From the NCBI GenBank assembly GCA_023430565.1, contig JAEZAD010000226.1, positions 1-6,466 on the forward strand: a DNA stretch of 6,466 bases, in the 5' to 3' direction. The notes below the pieces were generated by a model that worked only from the letters and a program-made list of their open reading frames with translations, did no database searches and was not told the DNA's origin. Of this stretch, positions 1-5,997 are shown one piece after another. The stretch's first letter is position 1, and every line of letters starts with the position of its first letter. The translations under genes and the position numbers were made by a program. This stretch comes from Verrucomicrobiota bacterium. GTDB lineage: Bacteria; Verrucomicrobiota; Verrucomicrobiia; Opitutales; Opitutaceae.

Positions 1-766
1 CGGTGTGGCCGGTCCAGTGCTCGGGATCGAGGGCGGCGTCGTTTTCGGGCAGGTGGGGATCGCCGGCGTTGCCGAAGATGCTTTCGACGAAGTCGAGGTT
101 GGCGACGAGGCTGCCGGGGACGAAGAAACGCGTCTCCATCGCGCGCGCGGGCGTGAAGCCGGGGACGGCGGGGACGACGGTGGGGCGGAGGTAAAGCGAA
201 ACGAAGCACTCGGCCTGTTTCGGCTCGGCGGCGGTGAAGGGGAGGCGCGCGAAGTCGGGCGGCGGTTGAAGCGCGATGCGGAGGAGGCGGCCGAAGACGG
301 CGGGCGGGACGGCTTTTTTGTCGTCGGGAATGGGCAGGCCGCCTTCGGTGACGTGGAAGATGCCCTGCGTGGTGCGGCGGTCGGCTTTGGGGTTGTGCAG
401 GACGCCCTGGCGAACGCGGCGGGAGGTGAGGATGGGGCTTTGGTGTTCGTCGCGCGACGGCGGGAGGGAGATGACGCGGGCGAGGCCGGGGCGGTCGAGC
501 ACGAGGGTGACGGCGGGGAGGCGGGGCGTCTCGACGTGTTGCTCGAGGTAATCGAACAGGAAATTTTGGATACGCTGGTCGACCGGGCAGAGGTGGCGCG
601 AGAGGGCGCGGTCTTTTTCCCGGCTGAGGGCAACGAAGCTGGTGACGAGATCGCCGAGACCGTCGTCGCCGAGGGCTACTCCGGGTTGGGAGATCTCGCG
701 CAGCTTCAGATTGAGATAGGCGAGAGAGCGAGGATCGTTGAGGGCAGCAGGGATCGGCGACGACAT
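1..766 (-). CDS. N-terminal part of a probable PPi-type phosphoenolpyruvate carboxykinase (partial)
   Basis: The reverse strand reads open from ATG at 766 to the window edge, giving 255 codons with no stop; the gene continues beyond base 1. The product starts MSSPIPAALNDPRSLAYLNL, has no signal peptide or membrane segment, and looks cytosolic. Notable stretches are LCPVDQRIQNFLFDYLE (about 59-75), QGVLHNPKADRRTTQGIFHV (about 120-139), EGGLPIPDDKKAVPP, and near the edge LDFVESIFGNAGDP followed by EHWTGHT. From memory these match a family of large (over 1,000 residues) bacterial proteins that includes PPi-dependent PEP carboxykinase, which interconverts oxaloacetate plus PPi with PEP, phosphate and CO2 and is unrelated in sequence to the GTP or ATP enzymes. 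The coding call is firm; the enzyme name is recalled, not searched. No Shine-Dalgarno is visible upstream. A 12-bp palindrome lies 17 bp before the start. The strong coding signal here makes the opposite-strand open frame at 5-814 a shadow. Confidence 0.7.
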   Translation of the reverse strand, partial: MSSPIPAALNDPRSLAYLNLKLREISQPGVALGDDGLGDLVTSFVALSREKDRALSRHLCPVDQRIQNFLFDYLEQHVETPRLPAVTLVLDRPGLARVISLPPSRDEHQSPILTSRRVRQGVLHNPKADRRTTQGIFHVTEGGLPIPDDKKAVPPAVFGRLLRIALQPPPDFARLPFTAAEPKQAECFVSLYLRPTVVPAVPGFTPARAMETRFFVPGSLVANLDFVESIFGNAGDPHLPENDAALDPEHWTGHT

Positions 767-783
767 GGCGAAAACGGGATGTG

Positions 784-795
784 TTTGGCGCCAAA
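784..795. promoter_or_regulatory. Perfect 12-bp palindrome, possible operator
   Basis: The sequence TTTGGCGCCAAA is a perfect inverted repeat with no spacer. It lies 17 bp upstream of the ATG at 766 of the PEPCK-like gene, in the only non-coding stretch before that gene. The position suits a dimeric repressor site or a 5' leader element. No regulator can be named from the sequence, and a 12-bp palindrome could arise by chance in GC-rich DNA. Confidence 0.3.
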
Positions 796-901
796 AGCAA
801 AGGTCGAGCCGTGAAGTCGGCAAACTAATAGGCTGCGCAAATTGTGCGGAGAATTGCGCGCGAATGGCGCGGGGCCGGGTGTCGCCCCTTGGCGTCGGGG
901 C

Positions 902-930
902 AAAAAAAGGGGCGGATCAAGGATCCGCCC
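902..930 (-). terminator. Rho-independent terminator of the cheX-like gene
   Basis: Read on the minus strand, a perfect 9-bp stem (GGGCGGATC with GATCCGCCC, bases 930-910) closes a 3-nt CTT loop. One C follows and then seven T residues (908-902). It lies 26 bp past the cheX-like stop codon at 957-959, exactly where a terminator for that gene belongs. Read the other way the A-tract precedes the stem, so it should act only on minus-strand transcription. It separates cheX from the PEPCK-like gene, so the two are unlikely to form one operon. Confidence 0.85.
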
Positions 931-956
931 GATGGGTGGGAAGCGAGGGCGCCGGC

Positions 957-1466
957 TCAGTCGAGCTTGATCTGGAGGTCGGTGGTGACGCGGTGACCTT
1001 CGCAATCGAAATGGAAAATGTGACGGGTGGCGGATTTGATCGCGGCGATGGAGAGTTTATGCCCGCGGACGATGGCGGGCAGCGTGAGTTTGCACGGGTA
1101 GCCCATGTCGCAGAGGGTGTTTTTGAAGCCGCCGACGGTCATGTTGGTGATCTCGCCGATGGCGTCGTGGATGACCTCGTTGCCGTGCATTTCGACCTCC
1201 TCGGCCGTCATGCCAAGAATGCGGGAGCTGGAAATCTTGGAGAACTCCTCGGTGAGGCAGAGATAGATGAGACCGTTGGCGGCGCCGATGAAGCCGACGC
1301 TGGCGACGATCATCGTGGAGGCGAGGGGCAGGGTGACCGATTCGGGCGGGGCCGCGGTGACGAAGGTCGCGTCATGGCCGGCCATCGTGCGGAACACGCT
1401 TTGGACGGAGCGGATGATGCAATCCTGAATGACCTGATCGGTGATGGGCGAAGAAGCGGCCGTCAT
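957..1466 (-). CDS. cheX: CheX-like chemotaxis phosphatase (CheY-P phosphatase family)
   Basis: This 169-residue cytosolic protein has the length and layout of single-domain CheX. The N-terminal helix (about 9-30, TDQVIQDCIIRSVQSVFRTM) resembles the opening helix of the family. A beta segment follows (about 51-71, with VGFIGAANGLIYLCL). The signature helix is NEVIHDAIGEITNM at about 96-109. It carries the E-x-x-N phosphatase motif as E105 and N108, the pair that in CheX/CheC/FliY proteins positions water and the phospho-aspartate of CheY-P. The C-terminus ends in beta strands, about 137-169. The expected role is to dephosphorylate CheY-P or another response-regulator receiver. No other chemotaxis gene is in the window, so the partner is unknown. 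The ATG at 1466 is the natural start because the domain begins just after it; no Shine-Dalgarno is visible. A strong terminator follows the stop. The family call is confident; the exact partner and the motility role are inferred. Confidence 0.85.
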   Translation of the reverse strand: MTAASSPITDQVIQDCIIRSVQSVFRTMAGHDATFVTAAPPESVTLPLASTMIVASVGFIGAANGLIYLCLTEEFSKISSSRILGMTAEEVEMHGNEVIHDAIGEITNMTVGGFKNTLCDMGYPCKLTLPAIVRGHKLSIAAIKSATRHIFHFDCEGHRVTTDLQIKLD

Positions 1467-1634
1467 GAATAAAGTGTGCGGGCTAAGATTCGGACGCGCG
1501 GGGCTTTCCTGAAGACAAGTTTTTGGCGGTGACGGCAGCAGAGGGACTTAAGAAAAAGGGAGTTGGGCGGGGAAACGGGGGGCGGCGAGAACAACCCTTT
1601 TCCGGCGGTCGTGCGTCGTTATGAATGAACTTCT
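1467..1634. promoter_or_regulatory. Divergent intergenic region between cheX and the GH28 gene
   Basis: These 168 bp separate two divergently transcribed genes, so promoters for both must lie here or overlap the gene ends. For the plus-strand gene the best core candidate is weak: TTTTCC at 1598-1603, a 16-bp spacer, then TATGAA at 1620-1625. This would start transcription only a few bases before the ATG at 1635. For cheX no convincing -35/-10 pair was found. No clear operator repeat, riboswitch or small RNA is visible. The region as a promoter zone is a safe inference; the specific boxes are not. Confidence 0.35.
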
Positions 1635-3308
1635 ATGCGAATCCTTCCGTTGGTCGGTTGCCTGGTGTTGTCGTTTTGCGCGTGGGCGAGTCCGCCGCTG
1701 GCGGGGCGCGAGTTTTCGGTGCGGGAGTTTGGCGCGACCGGCGACGGCGTGACGCTCGATTCGGACGCGATCAACCGGGCGATTGTGGCGGCGGCGGACG
1801 CGGGCGGGGGGACGGTGGCGTTTCCGGCGGGCGAGTATCTGAGCTATTCAATCCGGCTGAAGAGTCACATCACGCTGCGGTTGGCGGCGGGGGCGACGAT
1901 CATTGCGGCGGAGCCGCCACCGGAGGGGCAGCCGGGCGGTTACGATCCGCCGGAGCCGAACGCGTGGAATCAGTATCAGGATTTTGGGCACTCGCATTTT
2001 CGGAACAGCCTGATCTGGGGCGAGAAGCTGGAGAACGTGGCGATCGTGGGGCCGGGGAGGATTTTCGGGCGCGGGTTGTCGCGCGGGAATGGGCGGCGGG
2101 TGGCGATGGGCGTGGGCGAGCTGCTACCGGTGAAGGACGGGGAGGAGCTGCCGGATGTGCTGAAGGCGGAGGGCCCGTTCGAGCCGGCGGCGCGGCCGGA
2201 TCTGGTGCCGGGGCCGTTTGGATATCCGAATGCGCGCGACGCGCTGCCCGCGGGCGTGGCGAACAAGGCGATCGCGTTGAGCGAATGCCGCAATGTGACG
2301 CTGCGCGACCTGACGATTCTGCACGGCGGGCATTTTGCGATTCTCGCGACGGGCGTGGACAATCTCACGATCGACAACCTGCTGATCGACACGAACCGGG
2401 ACGGCATCGACATCGACGCGTGCAGCAATGTGCGCATCTCAAACACGAGTGTGAACTCGCCGTGGGACGACGGCATCTGCCTGAAGTCGTCGCATGCGCT
2501 CGGTTACGCGCGGGTGTGCGAGAACGTGACGATCACGAATTGTTTCGTGAGCGGGTATGACGAGGGGACGCTGCTCGATGGGACGCGCACGCGAGAGACG
2601 AAGCGGTTCGGCGGGGTGATGGGGCGGATCAAGCTGGGGACGGAAGCGGGCGGCGGGTTTCGGAACATTACGATCAGCAATTGTGTGTTCGATTACTCGC
2701 GGGGGCTTGCGCTCGAGCAGGTGGACGGTGGCGTGCTGGAGGACATCGCGATTTCGAACATCACGATGCGCGACGTGCAGAACGCGCCGATTTTCATCCG
2801 GCTGGGCGCACGGCTGCGGCGGCCGGAGACGACGGAACCGGGCAAGGTGCGGCGGATCCTGATCGAAAATATCGTCGCTTCGAATGTGGCGCCGGATCAC
2901 GGGATCTTGATCGCGGGGTTGCCGGGGCATCCGATCGAGGATGTGGTGCTGTCGAATCTACAATTCCACTACACGGGTGGCGGCACGGCGAAGCAGGCGG
3001 CGCGGGAGGTGCCGGAACTGGAGAAGGCTTATCCGGATCCGGATGTGTTTGGCGTGATGCCGTCGTGGGCGATGTTCGCGCGCCACGTGAAGAACCTGCA
3101 GGTGCGGGATGTTGATTTCAGGTTGGCGAGCGCGGATGCGCGGCCGGCGGTGACGCTGGACGATGTCGGCGGTGGGCGTTTCGCGAATGTGCGGGTGACG
3201 ACGGGCGGAGGGGAAAAGGAGTGGTCACTGCGGAACGTGAGCGGGGTGACGGTGCGCGAGGCAACGGGATTGGAGGATGGCGCACTGAAGGCGGGGGAGG
3301 TTAAATGA
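1635..3308 (+). CDS. Secreted GH28-type glycosidase (polygalacturonase/rhamnogalacturonase-like beta-helix)
   Basis: The product is 557 residues. Residues 1-18 form a signal peptide with a hydrophobic core and a likely cut after AWA (18/19), so the mature protein is periplasmic or exported. The mature start FSVREFGATGDGVTLDSDAI is the classic opening of GH28 and pectate-lyase-superfamily right-handed beta-helices. Successive NITI/NLTI-type strands then run through about 215-450. GH28-like motifs are N-R-D-G-I-D at 254-259 and W-D-D-G at 277-280, supplying D256, D278 and D279 as candidate acid/base residues. GRIKLGTE (330-337) with GGGFRNI stands where family members have GHG-x-SIGSE, and RGLALEQ at 356-362 replaces the usual R-x-K-type element. 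The C-terminal block (about 457-495, with YPDPDVFGVMPSW and RHVKNLQV) is common in bacterial GH28 proteins. The expected reaction is hydrolysis of galacturonosyl linkages in pectin; the exact substrate is open. The convergent neighbour encodes a pectate lyase-esterase, supporting a pectin role. No Shine-Dalgarno is seen. Codons end mostly in G, unlike the minus-strand genes. Confidence 0.85.
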   Translation: MRILPLVGCLVLSFCAWASPPLAGREFSVREFGATGDGVTLDSDAINRAIVAAADAGGGTVAFPAGEYLSYSIRLKSHITLRLAAGATIIAAEPPPEGQPGGYDPPEPNAWNQYQDFGHSHFRNSLIWGEKLENVAIVGPGRIFGRGLSRGNGRRVAMGVGELLPVKDGEELPDVLKAEGPFEPAARPDLVPGPFGYPNARDALPAGVANKAIALSECRNVTLRDLTILHGGHFAILATGVDNLTIDNLLIDTNRDGIDIDACSNVRISNTSVNSPWDDGICLKSSHALGYARVCENVTITNCFVSGYDEGTLLDGTRTRETKRFGGVMGRIKLGTEAGGGFRNITISNCVFDYSRGLALEQVDGGVLEDIAISNITMRDVQNAPIFIRLGARLRRPETTEPGKVRRILIENIVASNVAPDHGILIAGLPGHPIEDVVLSNLQFHYTGGGTAKQAAREVPELEKAYPDPDVFGVMPSWAMFARHVKNLQVRDVDFRLASADARPAVTLDDVGGGRFANVRVTTGGGEKEWSLRNVSGVTVREATGLEDGALKAGEVK

Positions 3309-3328
3309 CACGTGACGTGGCGCGGGGT

Positions 3329-3348
3329 GGACGGCGAGGACGCCATCC
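3329..3348 (-). repeat. Imperfect hairpin in the convergent spacer, possible dispersed repeat
   Basis: Between the two convergent stop codons (3308 and 3361) the minus strand reads GGATGGCG, a TCCT loop, then CGCCGTCC. This is an 8-bp stem with one G-U wobble in RNA; the plus-strand version has one A-C mismatch. No T-tract follows on either strand, so it is not a standard rho-independent terminator, although it could slow or end transcription. The wording resembles short GC-rich intergenic repeats that I associate with Opitutaceae genomes. That is recollection and only one copy is in the window. Confidence 0.4.
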
Positions 3349-3360
3349 CTCCAGGCCCGT

Positions 3361-5997
3361 TCAGCGGTCGGGCGGGAATTCGTCGAAGCGGCGGGTGGTA
3401 TTTTTGCCGCGGAGGCGGGCGTCGGCGAAATCGAGCAGCGCGGACCAATCTTCTTCGGTGAACGTGTGACCGTGGTCGGCGTAGTGGACGCCGAGGCGGG
3501 CGCGAGCGTTGAAAAGGTTGTAGACGGGCTGGGCGGCGAGGAAGGTTTGGCGGACGGCATGGGGAAGCGAGACGCTGTCGGTTTTGCCTTCGAGGGCGAG
3601 GAAGGCGCGCGGGGCGATGAGCGCGAGGAACCCGTGTTGGTCGAAGGGAAGGCGATCGGTGTGACCCCAGAACTGGCGGAGGTGGGGCGAGAACCAGTTG
3701 GGGTATTTGCGCATCATTTCGCCGAGGCCTTCCTTGCCACCGCGGCCGGCGCCGCTGAAGCGATACGCGCCGACTCCGCCGCCGCCGGTGACGACGGGGG
3801 CGGTCAGCGCGATGCGTTCGTCGAACGCGCCGGCGATGAGGGCGGATTTGCCGGTGCGCGAGACGCCGGTGACGATGATTTTCTTTGGGTCGATGGATGG
3901 CTCGGTGACGAGGTGGTCGATGATGCGCGAAACGCCCCAGGCCCAAGAGCCGAGGAGGCCCCAGTCGTAGTTTGGGTATGCGGGGAAAAAGCGGGTGGTG
4001 CGGAACGCCCAGGAGCCGTCGTCGAGGCGAAGCGTGGTGTCTTCGCCACAGTCGTTGTGATTAAAAATCGCATACGCGTAGCCGCGGCGGAAGACGTCGG
4101 CGTGGCGTGTGGCGATTTCGGCGGCGGTGAGTGGCGGGCGACGAGGTGCGGCGTTAGCGGCGTCGGGCGCGGGGCCGATCGCGAAGAGGGCGTTGAGGCC
4201 CTTGCCTTGGCCGAATCCGAGCGGGAGGCGCGGAAGTAAAGGAGCGCCGGGCGGGGTGCCGGCGGGGGCAATGACGACGGGGAAAGGACCTCCGGCGGCG
4301 GGTGTGAAGAGGCCGACGTGGAGGGAGAGTTTTTGGTCGGGGCCGAAAGTGAGTTGGAAGAGGCGGTAAGTGACGGTGTTTTCGTGCAGGGATTCGGAGT
4401 GGAGTTCGCGAGCGCGGACGTTGCCGGGCGAGGGCGGCGTGCGGCCGACGGCGTAGAAGTCGAGGATGCGGCGGATCTCGGCGCGGCGTTGCGGCCAGTC
4501 GGACGAGGAAGTGATGCGTGTGCCGTCGGAGCGAACCAGCGGATCGGGGAGATCGGGGCGTAGTGGAAGTTCGGTGACGCGGGGAAGCGAGGGGAGCGTC
4601 GTGGCGACTGGAGGCAGCGGGATTTCGCGGGGATCGGGGCCGTCGACGGGAGCGACGGGGAAGGAGGCGAGCGAGTTGAGGTATTCCTCGATGTTGGTGT
4701 AGCCGTTGCGGTCGCGATCGAGGGCATGGTCGTGCGGATCTTTTGGGTCGAGGCCGTGAGAGGTTTCCCATTCGTCGGGCATGCCGTCTTTGTCGGAATC
4801 GGCGGGCGGCGGGGCGGACTTCAATTCGGGCCAGCCGCCGACGTCGGTTTGGGAATCGATGACTTTGCCGGTGCGGTGGCGGACGTCGGAGACGAGGCGC
4901 GCGTCGACCGGATCGCGTTTCGGGCGGGAGGCGCCGGCGTCGGCGAGGACGAGAGCGAAGGCTTCGAGGGCGGAATGGGTGTGGACGGGTGCGGCGGAGA
5001 AAGGCGTGTCGGAGAGTTGGAGTTGAACTTTGCCGTCGGCTTCACGGGCGCTGAAGAGTTGGGAATTGTCGGCGGTGAGGGCGTCGTGGCCGTCGACGAC
5101 GTTGCCGCTGACGTGGAAGCGGAGATTGGAGGGGAAGCCGACGACGATGGGTTTGGGGGCGCGGGTGTCGGGGCCGGGGCGAATGTAGTTGGCGACGTAG
5201 TTGGCGTTGAAGGTGCCCTGGGTGAGGCCGGCGGCGGCGGTGATGTAGTTGTAGACGACGTTGTTTCTGACGTCGAAAAATGGATACGGCGGGCGGCCGT
5301 AGTTGTCGCCGAGGCGGGGATTGCGCGAGTGGGTATGAAGCCAGAGGTTGTGATGCCAGGAGACGGGGCCGGAGGCGCGGGAGAGCGAGCCGAGGCCGTG
5401 GTTGCCTTTGGCGTGCTTGCTGTGATGAAGGGCTTCGCCGATGAGGCACCATTGGACTGTGACGTTGGCGACGCGGCCGGAGAGCGAGAGGCACTCGTCG
5501 ATGGCCCAGGTGGCGGAGCAGTGATCGATGATGCTGTTGGCCGCGCCGGTGAAGAAATCGGCGCTGTCGGCCTGTTCGCCGGATTCGTCGCCGAGGCGGA
5601 AGCGGAGATAGCGCACGACGACGTCGTGCGTGGCGATGGCGAACGGTTGATCGCGGAGGCAGATGCCGTCGCCGGGCGCGGACTGGCCGGCGAGGGTGAG
5701 GAAAGGTTCGCGGACGATCAGCGGTGATTTCAGGCGGATCGTGCCGCTGACGCGGAAGAGAACGATGCGGGGACCGGCGGCTTCGCAGGCGGCACGGAGC
5801 GAACCAGGGCCGGAATCGTCGAGATTGGTGACGAAGAGGACTCGGCCGCCGCGACCGCCGGGGGTTTCGGAGCCGAAGCCTTCGGCGCCGGGGAAAGCGG
5901 GGATCGCCGTGGCGTGAGGGGTCAGGAAGCTCGCAGCCGGGAACAGAAGAGCGGCGAGCACGAGCATCTGCGAAAAGCGATTATGGAAGGGCGTCAT
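3361..5997 (-). CDS. Secreted bifunctional pectate lyase (PL1-like) - TSP3 linker - CE15-like esterase
   Basis: The chosen ATG at 5997 gives 878 residues starting with a good signal peptide (1-31, core MLVLAALLFPAASFL, likely cut after ATA). An in-frame ATG at 6162 would add 55 proline/serine-rich residues and lie deep in the upstream gene. Domain 1 (about 32-380) is a PL1-like beta-helix pectate lyase: IPAFPGAEGFG, GGRGGRV, NSIIDHCSATWAIDECLSL (D158, H159, D167, E168), H-x-K-G-N-H-G-L-G and SRNPRLGD (R225, R228 as candidate catalytic or substrate Arg). It should cleave polygalacturonate by Ca2+-dependent beta-elimination. A calcium-binding TSP3/EF-like linker follows (about 399-441; D400, D402, D404, D408, then D427, D429, N431), then a Pro-rich spacer (about 447-485). 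Domain 2 (about 485-865) is CE15-like alpha/beta-hydrolase: SSSDWPQRRAEIRRIL, GVSRTGK with nucleophile S713, KYPNWFSPHLRQFWG, LIAPRAFL and catalytic-type His H844. CE15 enzymes cleave glucuronoyl esters; here a uronate methyl or other ester in pectin is possible. The start overlaps the upstream gene by 17 bp, suggesting co-translation. Confidence 0.88.
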   Translation of the reverse strand: MTPFHNRFSQMLVLAALLFPAASFLTPHATAIPAFPGAEGFGSETPGGRGGRVLFVTNLDDSGPGSLRAACEAAGPRIVLFRVSGTIRLKSPLIVREPFLTLAGQSAPGDGICLRDQPFAIATHDVVVRYLRFRLGDESGEQADSADFFTGAANSIIDHCSATWAIDECLSLSGRVANVTVQWCLIGEALHHSKHAKGNHGLGSLSRASGPVSWHHNLWLHTHSRNPRLGDNYGRPPYPFFDVRNNVVYNYITAAAGLTQGTFNANYVANYIRPGPDTRAPKPIVVGFPSNLRFHVSGNVVDGHDALTADNSQLFSAREADGKVQLQLSDTPFSAAPVHTHSALEAFALVLADAGASRPKRDPVDARLVSDVRHRTGKVIDSQTDVGGWPELKSAPPPADSDKDGMPDEWETSHGLDPKDPHDHALDRDRNGYTNIEEYLNSLASFPVAPVDGPDPREIPLPPVATTLPSLPRVTELPLRPDLPDPLVRSDGTRITSSSDWPQRRAEIRRILDFYAVGRTPPSPGNVRARELHSESLHENTVTYRLFQLTFGPDQKLSLHVGLFTPAAGGPFPVVIAPAGTPPGAPLLPRLPLGFGQGKGLNALFAIGPAPDAANAAPRRPPLTAAEIATRHADVFRRGYAYAIFNHNDCGEDTTLRLDDGSWAFRTTRFFPAYPNYDWGLLGSWAWGVSRIIDHLVTEPSIDPKKIIVTGVSRTGKSALIAGAFDERIALTAPVVTGGGGVGAYRFSGAGRGGKEGLGEMMRKYPNWFSPHLRQFWGHTDRLPFDQHGFLALIAPRAFLALEGKTDSVSLPHAVRQTFLAAQPVYNLFNARARLGVHYADHGHTFTEEDWSALLDFADARLRGKNTTRRFDEFPPDR

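Noticed and set aside
5..814. A 269-codon plus-strand open frame rich in Gly, Ala, Glu and Asp
   Set aside because: It is antisense to the PEPCK-like gene, whose minus-strand translation has family-like motifs. The plus frame has low-complexity composition produced by the G-rich strand.
835..859. A GCGCAA...TTGCGC inverted repeat with a 13-nt gap
   Set aside because: Six-base arms in GC-rich DNA with a long loop are expected by chance. There is no T-tract or clear link to a promoter.
738..1472. A 244-codon plus-strand open frame
   Set aside because: It runs antisense through the terminator and the whole CheX coding region, and its product is Gly/Asp-rich with no recognisable motif.
1625..2560. 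A 311-codon plus-strand open frame starting 10 bp before the GH28 ATG
   Set aside because: It overlaps the GH28 gene in another frame and is Arg/Gly-rich. The GH28 frame has a signal peptide and family motifs.
3029..3946. A 305-codon minus-strand Arg/Pro-rich frame spanning the convergent spacer
   Set aside because: It crosses the GH28 3' end and the lyase-esterase gene in a shadow frame, with only low-complexity Arg/Pro/His sequence.
4726..5727. A 333-codon plus-strand open frame of Gly/Val/Ala/Asp/Glu-rich composition
   Set aside because: It is antisense to the pectate lyase domain. Its length results from strand skew, because C-ending codons on one strand leave few stops on the other.
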